DNA of 64,000 nucleotides from an uncultured Caulobacter sp. GTDB taxonomy: Bacteria; Pseudomonadota; Alphaproteobacteria; Caulobacterales; Caulobacteraceae. Position 1 is the first letter of the stretch, and every line of letters starts with the position of its first letter. Positions 8,555-16,387 of this stretch are shown here, in pieces. The DNA is taken from the NCBI GenBank assembly GCA_937925635.1, contig CALALX010000088.1, forward strand, positions 1 to 64,000. The letters are read 5' to 3'. The notes below the pieces were generated by a model. The model was not told where the DNA came from. It worked only from the letters and a program-made list of their open reading frames with translations, and did no database searches. A program made the position numbers and the translations under genes.

Positions 8555-8692
8555 CTTCATGTGACCCTGACCGTCAGCCTCCCCGGCCTTGGCCTCGAGG
8601 CCGCTCGAACGCTGGTCGACACCGCCCATCAGCTCTGCCCCTACTCCAACGTCACCCGGGGCAACATCGATGTGAAGATGGCGCTGGCGTAA
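8555..8692 (+). pseudogene. C-terminal remnant of an Ohr/OsmC-type organic hydroperoxide resistance protein
   Basis: Reading + from about 8555 gives a tail typical of Ohr: VTLTVSLPGLGLEA, then TLVDTAHQLCPYSN and VTRGNIDV before TAA at 8690-8692. The CPYSN cysteine is the resolving cysteine of Ohr; the peroxidatic cysteine and the N-terminal two thirds are absent, and the frame is closed by a TGA at 8450 with no ATG. About 45 codons survive, so it cannot be functional. It appears to be a decayed gene left between galU and the next gene. On the opposite strand of 8453-8561 an unrecognised peptide tail broken by an in-frame TAG (8498-8500) can also be read. Confidence 0.7.
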
Positions 8693-8777
8693 CCTATCCT
8701 CCCCCAGGGAGAGGACCACGATCTCGCCTTTCCCGGCCCTCCCCCAACGGCTACTCCTCCCCCGGAGGAGCTCCTTC

Positions 8778-9659
8778 TTGCCCAACCTGCTGACCTTCGG
8801 CTTCGGATACACCGGCGCGGCGATGGCCCGGCGCATGCGCGCGCAAGGCTGGGACGTCTGGGCCGCCGTCCGCTCCGAAGCGTCCGCCGCCGAGGCCCGC
8901 GCCGGGGGCGCGACGCCGCTCGACGCGACCGACCGGCAGACCCTGGTCGACGCTCCGCCCATGCAGGCCATCCTGGTCACCGCCCCGCCGGACGACCAGG
9001 GCTGCCCGGGTCTGCGCGCGCTGATTCCGGCCATGGCGCAGGCGGGAGCCTTCCCCGACTGGATCGGCTACCTGTCGACCACCGGCGTCTACGGTGACCG
9101 GGAGGGCCGGTGGGTGTTCGAGAGCTCGCCGCTGGCCGCCCGCTCGCCGGAGGCCGCCCGCCGTGTCGCCGCCGAACGCGATTGGCTGGAGGTCGGGCGC
9201 GGCATGGGCCTGACCGTGCAGATCTTCCGCCTGCCGGGCATTTACGGCCCCGGCCGATCGACCTTCGACCGCCTGCGCGAGGGCCGCTCGCGCAACCTGG
9301 TCAAGCCCGGCCAGGTGTTCAGCCGCATCCATGTCGAGGACATCGCCGCCGGCCTGGCCGCCTCGATCGCCCGGCCGCATGCGGGGCGCGTCTACAACCT
9401 GTGCGACGACGACCCGGCGCCGCCGCACGAGCTCAACGCCTTCGCCGCCGCACTGATGGGCGTCGAGCCGCCCCCGACCGTCCCGTTCGACGAGGAGGCC
9501 CTGCCGCCGGCCGCGCGGCGCTTCTGGGCCGAGAACAAGCGCGTCTCCAACGCCCGGGCCAAGGCCGAACTCGGCTGGCGACCGGCGTTTCCCACCTATC
9601 GCGAAGGGCTCGAAGCCATCTACGCTGCGGAAAACAACACGCGGGGGATGAGACGATGA
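8778..9659 (+). CDS. NAD(P)-binding epimerase/dehydratase-like protein (YeeZ type)
   Basis: A 293-residue cytoplasmic Rossmann-fold protein of the extended SDR / NAD-dependent epimerase group. The nucleotide loop is FGFGYTGAAMARRM near residues 7-20; YLSTTGVYGDREGRWV contains the STTGVYG segment typical of this branch; RLPGIYGPGRS and SRIHVEDIAAGL follow. I chose TTG 8778 because GGAGGAG ends seven bases before it and the Rossmann beta strand begins at once; there is no in-frame ATG nearby. Its last four bases overlap the patatin start (ATGA), so the two are coupled. The substrate is unknown. Confidence 0.8.
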   Translation: MPNLLTFGFGYTGAAMARRMRAQGWDVWAAVRSEASAAEARAGGATPLDATDRQTLVDAPPMQAILVTAPPDDQGCPGLRALIPAMAQAGAFPDWIGYLSTTGVYGDREGRWVFESSPLAARSPEAARRVAAERDWLEVGRGMGLTVQIFRLPGIYGPGRSTFDRLREGRSRNLVKPGQVFSRIHVEDIAAGLAASIARPHAGRVYNLCDDDPAPPHELNAFAAALMGVEPPPTVPFDEEALPPAARRFWAENKRVSNARAKAELGWRPAFPTYREGLEAIYAAENNTRGMRR

Positions 9660-10519
9660 GCAGGGCTCTGGTGCTGGGCGGCGGCGGACCGGTGGGGATC
9701 GCCTGGGAGACAGGCCTGATCGCCGGCCTCGCCGACCGGGGCGTCGACGTCCGCCACGCCGACTTCATCCTCGGCACCTCGGCCGGATCGGTCGTCGGCT
9801 CGCAGCTGGCCCTGGGCCGGCAGCCGGACGCGATGCTGCACGCCGAGCTCGCGGCCGCCGCCGTGGCCCGGGAGGCGCAGGCCTCATCGGGACGTCCGGC
9901 GCCGGACCTGACCGGTCTGATGGGCATCATGGCCCGCCGCCCGCCCGGCCAGCCTATGCCGACCGACCTGATGATCGAGCTCGGCGCCTACGCCCTCGCC
10001 GCCCAGACCGCCAGCGAGGAGGTCTTCATCTCCGGCTTCGGCGCCTTGGCCGAGCTGGAGCATCCCTGGCCCGAGAAATACGCCTGCACCGCTGTCGACG
10101 TGCTGACCGGGGAGTTCCTGCTGTGGAGCAAGGATACCGCCGCGCCGCTGCGGCTGGCGGTGCCGTCGTCCTGCTCGGTGCCCGGCATCTTCCCGCCGAT
10201 CACCATCGATGGCCGCCGCTATATGGACGGCGGCATGCGTTCAGGCACCAACGCCGACATGGCCAAGGACCACGGCAAGGTGGTCATCGTCGCGGTCATG
10301 CCGCCGGCCTTCGCGCCGATGATGATGCCGGGCCTGGAGCGCGAGATGGCCGTCATCCGCGACCACGGCGGCGACGCCGCCCTGCTGGTTCCCGACGCGG
10401 CCTGCGGCGAAGCGTTCGGCATGAACCTGATGGACAGCTCCAACCGCGAGGCCATCGCCCGGGCGGGCTATGCGCAGGGGCATGCCGAGGCGGCCCGGAT
10501 CGGGGCGTTCTGGGGGTAG
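9656..10519 (+). CDS. Patatin-like phospholipase family protein
   Basis: A 287-residue lipid acyl hydrolase of the patatin family, with a Ser-Asp dyad and no obvious signal peptide. Visible are the oxyanion glycine run LGGGGPVGIAWE at residues 5-16, the nucleophile elbow GTSAGS and the dyad motif DGG in YMDGGMRSG. Start ATG 9656 overlaps the TGA of the preceding gene. The C-terminal segment contains VPDAACGEAFGMNLMDSS, common in bacterial patatin-like proteins. It may turn over phospholipids or lipid esters; no effector secretion signal is visible. It is followed by two hairpin repeats. Confidence 0.88.
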   Translation: MSRALVLGGGGPVGIAWETGLIAGLADRGVDVRHADFILGTSAGSVVGSQLALGRQPDAMLHAELAAAAVAREAQASSGRPAPDLTGLMGIMARRPPGQPMPTDLMIELGAYALAAQTASEEVFISGFGALAELEHPWPEKYACTAVDVLTGEFLLWSKDTAAPLRLAVPSSCSVPGIFPPITIDGRRYMDGGMRSGTNADMAKDHGKVVIVAVMPPAFAPMMMPGLEREMAVIRDHGGDAALLVPDAACGEAFGMNLMDSSNREAIARAGYAQGHAEAARIGAFWG

Positions 10520-10521
10520 CA

Positions 10522-10548
10522 GGGACTGACACCGCGGGTGTCTGTCCC
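10522..10548. repeat. Hairpin repeat after the patatin gene
   Basis: Arms GGGACTGACACC (10522-10533) and GGTGTCTGTCCC (10537-10548) with one mismatch and a 3-nt loop, three bases after the TAG of the patatin gene. It is the same family as 8424-8449, with an A to T change in the left arm. Confidence 0.7.
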
Positions 10549-10586
10549 CAATCGGCTAAGCCGAAGCAGATGCAGAGACGCCCGTA

Positions 10587-10614
10587 GGAACAGACACCTT
10601 CGGTGTCAGTCTCC
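10587..10614. repeat. Hairpin repeat containing the stop codon of the hydrolase gene
   Basis: Arms GGAACAGACACC (10587-10598) and GGTGTCAGTCTCC (10602-10614). The minus-strand TGA of the alpha/beta hydrolase (10606-10608) lies inside the right arm, so the repeat supplies the stop and the last codons. It forms a convergent pair with the copy at 10522-10548. Confidence 0.65.
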
Positions 10615-11358
10615 GAGCACCTCCCCCACCGCCGCCAGCAGCCGCGCGATGTCCTGCGGCCGGCTCAGCCGGTGGTCGCCGTCCTTGATGAGAGTGAAGA
10701 CCACGTCCTCGCTCCGGATCGCGTTGGCCAGTTCCAGCGCGTGCAGCCAGGGTACGTCCGGGTCCTCGCGGCCCTGCAGAATGCGCACCGGAACCTCGAT
10801 CGGCACGGGGGCGTCGAGGATCGACCAGCGCGCGCCGTCCTCCAGCAGCGCCCGGGTGATCGGATAGCCGCCCGCATCGTAGAGCGACGGCCGGATCCAC
10901 TCGCCGTCGCGCTCCAGCGCCTCGAAGGCCTCGGGCGGGAAGCCCGGCTTCATCAGCCTTTCGGTGAAGTCCGCCGCCGGCGCGATCAGCACCAGCGCCT
11001 GCAGCCGCTCCGGGATGACCGCCGCGACCAGGCAGCCGATCCACCCGCCCATCGAAGAGCCGACCAGAATCAGCGGGCCGTCCGTCAGCTCACGGATCGC
11101 TTCGAGGGCGTCCTCGCGCCACCGGCTGATGGTCCCATTTCGGACCGCTCCGGACGACTCGCCATGGCCGAGGTAGTCGAAGCGCAGGAACGCCCGGCCG
11201 TTCGCCAGCGCCCAGTCGGCCAGGGCCTGGGCCTTGGTCCCGGCCATGTCGGACATGAAGCCGCCCAGCCAGACCACCGTCGGCCCTGCCCCGGCGACCT
11301 TGCGCCAGGCCACCCGTTCGCCGTCGCCCCGGTCGAGGAACCCCGCCGTCTCACTCAT
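10606..11358 (-). CDS. Alpha/beta hydrolase
   Basis: A 250-residue cytoplasmic alpha/beta-hydrolase-fold esterase or thioesterase resembling the ABHD10-like branch. Visible are the oxyanion strand VVWLGGFMSDMAG, FDYLGHGESSG, the nucleophile elbow GSSMGG (Ser about residue 100), an acid in GREDPDVPW and the catalytic histidine in DGDHRLSR near the C-terminus. Family length is normal. It stands alone, convergent with the patatin gene and divergent from the glycosyltransferase pair. The last residues are encoded within a hairpin repeat, so the original C-terminus may have been slightly different. The natural substrate is unknown. Confidence 0.85.
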   Translation of the reverse strand: MSETAGFLDRGDGERVAWRKVAGAGPTVVWLGGFMSDMAGTKAQALADWALANGRAFLRFDYLGHGESSGAVRNGTISRWREDALEAIRELTDGPLILVGSSMGGWIGCLVAAVIPERLQALVLIAPAADFTERLMKPGFPPEAFEALERDGEWIRPSLYDAGGYPITRALLEDGARWSILDAPVPIEVPVRILQGREDPDVPWLHALELANAIRSEDVVFTLIKDGDHRLSRPQDIARLLAAVGEVLGD

Positions 11359-11420
11359 TCGTCACCCGTGCTGAAGAAAGCGGCAGTTTACCTGACCTGT
11401 GAGTAGGCTATGCAAGGGCG

Positions 11421-12581
11421 GTGTCCGTCCTGCCCCCCAATTTTACACTGCTTCAGGTGACCCCCGAGCTCGAAACGGGCGGGGCCGAGCAAACCACGAT
11501 CGACGTCGCTCACGCGGTCATCGCCGCCGGCGGCCGGGCGCTGGTCGCGGCGCGCGGCGGCCGCATGGTCGCGCGGCTGGAGGAGGACGGCGGCCGTCTG
11601 GCCCAGATGCCGGTCCAGTCGAAGAACCCGCTGGTCATGCTGGGCAACGCCGCCCGGCTGATCGACCTGATCCGCAAGGAAAAGGTCAGCCTTGTCCACG
11701 CCCGCAGCCGGGCGCCGGCGCATAGCGCCCTTTGGGCGGCGCACACCACCGGCGTCCCCTTCATCGCCACCTACCACGGCGTCTATCACGCCCGGAACGG
11801 CCTGAAGCGCTGGTACAACGCGGTCATGACCCGCGGCGACCTGGTCATCGCCAACTCCGACTACACGCGCGATCACATCCTGGCCGAACACGGCGTCGAC
11901 CCGGCCCGGGTGGTGACCATCCCGCGCGGCGTCGATCTTGGTCGCTTCGACCCCCGCAAGGTCGATATCGCCCGCGTCGAGGCGCTGCGCGCCGCCTGGC
12001 GGCTGCCCGCGGACAAGCTGGTGTTCCTGCTGGCCGGACGGCTGACGCGCATCAAGGGTCAATTGTCCATCGTCGAGGCCGCCGCACGGATGCGGGCGGC
12101 GGGGCGCGAGGACTTTGTCGTCGTCTTCGCCGGCGACGACCAGGGCCGCACCGGGTACCGCCAGGAGATTCTCGACGCGATCGCCGGGGCCGGGCTGACG
12201 GACGTGGTCAAGGTCGTTGGCCACTGCGACGACATGCCGGCCGCCTATCTGGCCTGCGATATCGCCCTGTTGCCGACCCTGAAGCCCGAGTCCTTCGGCC
12301 GCGCCGCCGTGGAGCCGCAGGTCATGGAGCGGCCGGTGATCGTCTCCGACCACGGCGCCGCCCGCGAAACCCTGGTCGAGGGCGAGACGGGCTGGCGCGC
12401 GCCGGTCGGCGACGCCGACGGCTGGGCGAAGGCCATGACCTACGCCATCGACTGCGGCGGCGTGCGCCGGCGAGCGATGGGCCAGTACGCCGCCTCCCGC
12501 GCGAGACGGCTTTATTCGGTCGACGCCATGTGCGAGGCCACGCTGGACGTCTATGCTCGCGTGCTGGAGGCGCGGCGGTGA
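11421..12581 (+). CDS. Glycosyltransferase family 4 protein
   Basis: A 386-residue GT-B retaining glycosyltransferase. The acceptor half carries ELETGGAEQTTIDVA near residues 16-30 and ATYHGVYH; the donor half carries GRLTRIKGQ, AGDDQGRTGYR and the donor-binding ESFGRAAVEPQ with its E-x7-E spacing. The start is GTG 11421. It ends overlapping the GTG start of a family 9 transferase, so the two are made together. The pairing suggests assembly of LPS core or a related surface glycan; with ugd, glmS and galU nearby the donors may be UDP-sugars, but this cannot be read from the sequence. Confidence 0.9.
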   Translation: MSVLPPNFTLLQVTPELETGGAEQTTIDVAHAVIAAGGRALVAARGGRMVARLEEDGGRLAQMPVQSKNPLVMLGNAARLIDLIRKEKVSLVHARSRAPAHSALWAAHTTGVPFIATYHGVYHARNGLKRWYNAVMTRGDLVIANSDYTRDHILAEHGVDPARVVTIPRGVDLGRFDPRKVDIARVEALRAAWRLPADKLVFLLAGRLTRIKGQLSIVEAAARMRAAGREDFVVVFAGDDQGRTGYRQEILDAIAGAGLTDVVKVVGHCDDMPAAYLACDIALLPTLKPESFGRAAVEPQVMERPVIVSDHGAARETLVEGETGWRAPVGDADGWAKAMTYAIDCGGVRRRAMGQYAASRARRLYSVDAMCEATLDVYARVLEARR

Positions 12582-13549
12582 GCAAGGAAGTGAAGAAGGT
12601 CCTCGTCATTCAGGCGGGGTCGATTGGACAATTCGTGCTGTCGCTGGCGGCGATGAAGCGCATCCGCCAGGCCCATCCGCGCGCGCGCATCACCCTTCTG
12701 ACCCGTCCCCAGTTCGAGACCCTCGCCAAAGCCAGCCCCTACTTCAATGAGGTCGAGGGCGAGGAGAAGCCGGTCGCGCCTGGCGACTGGCTGCGGATCC
12801 GCAGCTGGATCAAGCGTGAGCGGTTCGATCGCGTCTACGACCTGGAAAACGCCCGTTGGACCAACGCCCTGTTCGCCATGCTGCGGCCCTTCCCGCCCGA
12901 ATGGTCAGGCACGGCGCCCGGCGCCCGGCTGCGTCACCGCAACCCCCGCCGCGAGGAGATGCACACGCTCGAACGCCAGGCCGAGCAGCTGCAGGTGGCC
13001 GGCATCTGGCCGGACGCCCCGACCGCGCCGGGCGACGCGCCCGCGCCGGACCTCAGCTGGGTTCTGCGTCGCGCGCAGGAACCGCGCCCGGTCGCCGGCG
13101 CGCCGCCGCCCAGGCCCTTCGTGCTGATGGTGCCGGGCGGCGTCGAAGGCCGCCCCGACAAGCGCTGGCCGCTGGACCGCTACTGCGAACTGGCTCGCCA
13201 GCTCCGCGAACAGGGCTACGACATCGTCATCATCGGCGGACCGCAGGAGAGCGCCCTGGCGCGCGCCATCCAGAAGGCCGCCGGCAACGCCCGCGACCTC
13301 ACCGGCCGAACCGACTTCGCGCAGATCGCCCTGCTCGGCGCGCGCTGTGTGCTGGCGGTGGGCAACAACACCGGTCCGATGCACCTGATCGCCGCCGCCG
13401 GCGCGCCGACCATCGCCGTGACGCCGGACGAGCCGGACGCGCTGCTGACCGCCCCGCGCGGCCATGTCGCCGTGCTGCAGGCCGCCAGTCTGGACCAGCT
13501 GACGGTCGAGACCGTGGCCACGGCCGCCAGCTCGCTTCTGCCGCGCTGA
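12578..13549 (+). CDS. Glycosyltransferase family 9 (heptosyltransferase-like)
   Basis: A 323-residue GT-B enzyme of the ADP-heptose:LPS heptosyltransferase family. The N-terminus reads VLVIQAGSIGQFVLSLAAM, the typical start of GT9 proteins. The C-terminal half has PGGVEGRPDKRWP, IIGGPQES, DLTGRTDFAQIALLGA and the donor-binding GNNTGPMHLIAAAGAPTIA. Start GTG 12578 overlaps the previous TGA, giving coupling with the GT4 gene. It acts in the cytoplasm on a membrane-linked acceptor, most likely LPS core. Whether the donor is a heptose is inference; the family includes transferases of other sugars. Confidence 0.9.
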   Translation: MSKEVKKVLVIQAGSIGQFVLSLAAMKRIRQAHPRARITLLTRPQFETLAKASPYFNEVEGEEKPVAPGDWLRIRSWIKRERFDRVYDLENARWTNALFAMLRPFPPEWSGTAPGARLRHRNPRREEMHTLERQAEQLQVAGIWPDAPTAPGDAPAPDLSWVLRRAQEPRPVAGAPPPRPFVLMVPGGVEGRPDKRWPLDRYCELARQLREQGYDIVIIGGPQESALARAIQKAAGNARDLTGRTDFAQIALLGARCVLAVGNNTGPMHLIAAAGAPTIAVTPDEPDALLTAPRGHVAVLQAASLDQLTVETVATAASSLLPR

Positions 13550-13677
13550 CATTCTCGGCCCACTGTGTCCCGCCAGCGCTTGATCGCGGCGGGGGTCGCG
13601 GTCATATATCGGTCCGCAACGCGGAACGCTCCGGCGCTCCGCGAGCTTTTGTGCAAACAGCCCTCGGAGCTCCGCCT

Positions 13678-14211
13678 ATTCGCCGTCCCAACAATACGCC
13701 GCCCGTGAAAGACGGGCCGCGCATGAACGAAGACATTCGCGTCCCCCGCGTTCTTCTGATCGATCAGAACGGCGAGAAGCAGGGCGAGATGCCCATCAGC
13801 GCGGCGCTCGAGGCCGCCGAAGAGGTCGGGCTCGACCTCGTGGAAATCGTCCCCAACGCCAATCCGCCCGTCTGCAAGATCCTGGACTACGGCAAGTTCA
13901 AGTTCCAGGAGCAGAAGAAGAAGAACGAGGCGCGCAAGCGGCAGAAGGTCGTTGAGCTCAAGGAAATCAAACTCCGACCGAACATCGACACCCACGACTA
14001 CGATGTGAAGGCCAAGGCCATGCATCGCTTCTTCGAGGAAGGCGACAAGGTGAAGGTCACCCTGCGCTTCCGTGGTCGTGAAATGGCCCACCCCGAGCTC
14101 GGCATGAAGCTGCTGCTCAAGGTCAAGGCGGACTTCGACGAGATCGCCAAGGTCGAGTACGAGCCTCGCATGGAAGGCCGCCAGATGATCATGATCCTGG
14201 CTCCGCGCTAG
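13678..14211 (+). CDS. infC: Translation initiation factor IF-3, probable AUU start
   Basis: IF-3 binds the 30S subunit, blocks premature 50S joining and checks start codons. From ATT 13678 the protein is 177 residues, beginning MRRPNNTPPVKDGPR, which fits the N-terminus of alphaproteobacterial IF-3 as I recall it. A GGAG (13666-13669) lies eight bases upstream. E. coli infC also starts at AUU, which lets IF-3 repress its own synthesis. Alternatives are GTG 13651, which adds nine residues and has no good ribosome site, and ATG 13723, which cuts the conserved N-terminus. Core motifs PPVCKILDYGKF, ITLRFRGREMAHP-like TLRFRGREMAHPELG and GRQMIMILAP are intact. rpmI and rplT are 7.4 kb away. Confidence 0.95.
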   Translation: MRRPNNTPPVKDGPRMNEDIRVPRVLLIDQNGEKQGEMPISAALEAAEEVGLDLVEIVPNANPPVCKILDYGKFKFQEQKKKNEARKRQKVVELKEIKLRPNIDTHDYDVKAKAMHRFFEEGDKVKVTLRFRGREMAHPELGMKLLLKVKADFDEIAKVEYEPRMEGRQMIMILAPR

Positions 14212-14236
14212 ATCGGGCCAGCATCGACACCGACGA

Positions 14237-14269
14237 CGCCCCGGACCGCAAGGCCGGGGCGTTTTCCTT
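14237..14269 (+). terminator. Intrinsic terminator after infC
   Basis: Stem CGCCCCGG (14237-14244) with CCGGGGCG (14254-14261) followed by TTTTCCTTT. It begins 26 bases after the infC stop and would end an infC-only transcript, consistent with infC being separated from rpmI-rplT here. Confidence 0.85.
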
Positions 14270-14358
14270 TGCGCCTCGCCGCCTGTCGGTTGTCCGCACC
14301 GCCTTGACCACCTGGCCGTTCGATCCTCATCCTGCTGGAAAACGGGGGGCAGGACACA

Positions 14359-16317
14359 ATGCTGAGGAGAGACCTGTTGACCGCGGCGGTCGCAACGGCC
14401 GGCGCGGCGACGGTTTGGCCCGCGCGCGCCGCGGCGCCGGAGCCGCCGCCGCTGGAGGCCTACGGCCGCCTGCCGGCGATCAGCCACGTCGGCCTCTCGC
14501 CGTCGGGCGAGAGGCTTGCGTTCGTGGCCTCCGACGGAGAGGGGCGAAAGCTGTTCGTCCGCACCGTGGCCGGGCAGCCGCTGGCGGTCATGCCCCTGGC
14601 CGACAAGAAGCTGCGCGACGTGTACTGGGGCGGCGACCGCTTCGTCGTCTTCACGGTGACCGAGACCCGCAAGTTCATCCTCGACCGGCCGCCGATCGAG
14701 GTCATGGCCGGGTTCGTGCTCGACCTGAACGACAACTCGACCAAGCCGGTATTCGGCCGGGCGACAAAATCCTGGGACGTCATCTTCAGACAGTACGGCG
14801 TCGGCGAGATCGAGGGCCGCTGGTACGGCTACTTCACGACCTTCGAGCAGAACAAAAGTCTGTCGATGGACTTCGACTTCGCCGACTACAATCCGGATCT
14901 CTACCGGATGGACCTTGAGACCGGCGAGACGCTCCTCATCAACCGGGGCGGCCAGAACACCAGCGACTGGGTTCTGGACGGCGACAAGGTCGCCGCCCGG
15001 ATGACCTATGACCCCGACAACGGGGCCTGGAGGGTCAACAAGGGCGAGGTCGGCCCTGTGTTGGCCAGCGGCACGGCGCCGCTGGCCGAGGTTGGCCTCG
15101 TCGGCCTGGGCCGCACCCGCGACACGGTTCTGCTGTCCGTCTACGACGAGGCTGGCCGCGACACGGCGATCGAGGTCTCACTGGCCGACGGCAAGGTCAC
15201 GCGTCCGATCCAGGCCGGCCATGACGTGTTGACCCTGCTTCAGGATCGCTCCACCGACCTGCTGATCGGCTACACAATCGCCGGCGATGATCGTCGCACC
15301 GTCTTCTTCGATCCGACCCGGCAAGCGATGTTCGACAAGATCGGCCGCGCCTTCGCCGGCAAGCGCCCCTGGGTCGCCTCGGCCTCCGCCTCGCTCGATC
15401 GGGTCGTCGTCTACACCGACGGCGGCGACGATTCCGGCAGCTATTGGCTGGTCGACCTCAAGGCGCTGAAGGCGGATCCTCTGGGTGCCGAGTATCCGCG
15501 CGTCACGCCGTCCAAGGTCGGGCTCTCTCGCCGCTTTCCCTATGTCGCCGGCGACGGAACGAAGCTGGACGGCGTCCTTCTGCTTCCGCCCGGGCGGACG
15601 CCGGCGAATCTGCCGGTTGTCGTCCTGCCGCACGGCGGACCGGCGGCGCACAGCGGGCTGGGCTTCGATTGGGAAGCCCAGGCCTACGCCTCGCGCGGCT
15701 ACGCCGTGTTCCAGCCGAACTTCCGCGGCTCGACCGGCTACGGCAAGGCCTTCCGCGACGCCGGCTTCGGCGAGTGGGGCCGCAAGATGCAGACCGATAT
15801 CAGCGATGGTCTGGCCGCCCTGGCCGTCGCCGGGTTCGTCGATCCGAAGCGCGCCTGCATTATCGGTTCCAGCTACGGCGGCTACGCGGCCCTGGCCGGC
15901 GTGACGGTGCAGAACGGCCTGTATCGGTGCGCCGTCTCGTTCGGCGGGGTCGCCGACCCGGTGTTCATGCTCGAAAGCGAGATGGCCAGCATGGGCGGCC
16001 GCAACGCCGCCATCCGCTACTGGCGCGCCTTCCTGGGCGCCGAGCGGCCGGGCTGGGCAAGCGAACTCGCCGCCGTGTCTCCGATGAAGCTGGCCGCCCG
16101 GGCCGACGCGCCGGTGCTGCTGATCCATGGCCGCGACGACACCGTGGTTCTGCTGGAACAGAGCCGGCGCATGGAGCGGGCCCTGAAGGCCGCCGGCAAG
16201 CCGGTCGAGCTTGTCGTGCTCGATGGCGAGGACCACTGGCTGTCGGGCGAGGCGACACGCACCGCGATGCTCAAGGCGTCGGTCGGTTTCGTGCTGAAGC
16301 ACAACCCGCCCGACTAG
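14359..16317 (+). CDS. S9 family prolyl-oligopeptidase-like peptidase, exported (copy 1)
   Basis: A 652-residue serine peptidase. An N-terminal signal with twin arginines (MLRRDLLTAAVATAG) ends near ARAAA, so it is exported, possibly by Tat. Residues about 35-400 are a beta-propeller of WD/TolB-like repeats; the C-terminal catalytic alpha/beta domain has Ser505 in GSSYGGYAAL, Asp594 in HGRDDTVV and His626 in GEDHWLS. HGGPAAHSGLGFDWEAQAYA is the usual oxyanion region. It probably trims peptides in the periplasm. A close paralogue follows 70 bases downstream, indicating tandem duplication. Confidence 0.92.
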   Translation: MLRRDLLTAAVATAGAATVWPARAAAPEPPPLEAYGRLPAISHVGLSPSGERLAFVASDGEGRKLFVRTVAGQPLAVMPLADKKLRDVYWGGDRFVVFTVTETRKFILDRPPIEVMAGFVLDLNDNSTKPVFGRATKSWDVIFRQYGVGEIEGRWYGYFTTFEQNKSLSMDFDFADYNPDLYRMDLETGETLLINRGGQNTSDWVLDGDKVAARMTYDPDNGAWRVNKGEVGPVLASGTAPLAEVGLVGLGRTRDTVLLSVYDEAGRDTAIEVSLADGKVTRPIQAGHDVLTLLQDRSTDLLIGYTIAGDDRRTVFFDPTRQAMFDKIGRAFAGKRPWVASASASLDRVVVYTDGGDDSGSYWLVDLKALKADPLGAEYPRVTPSKVGLSRRFPYVAGDGTKLDGVLLLPPGRTPANLPVVVLPHGGPAAHSGLGFDWEAQAYASRGYAVFQPNFRGSTGYGKAFRDAGFGEWGRKMQTDISDGLAALAVAGFVDPKRACIIGSSYGGYAALAGVTVQNGLYRCAVSFGGVADPVFMLESEMASMGGRNAAIRYWRAFLGAERPGWASELAAVSPMKLAARADAPVLLIHGRDDTVVLLEQSRRMERALKAAGKPVELVVLDGEDHWLSGEATRTAMLKASVGFVLKHNPPD

Positions 16318-16387
16318 CGATCCGGCGTTGACGGTTTGCGCGCCCCGACTAACGTTCCCCGCGATAGCGTTGGCTTGGGGGAGTGGC

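Noticed and set aside
11732..12577. A long in-frame upstream extension of the GT9 gene
   Set aside because: It overlaps the GT4 gene in another frame, is Arg-rich and lacks homology; the GT9 family start is at GTG 12578.
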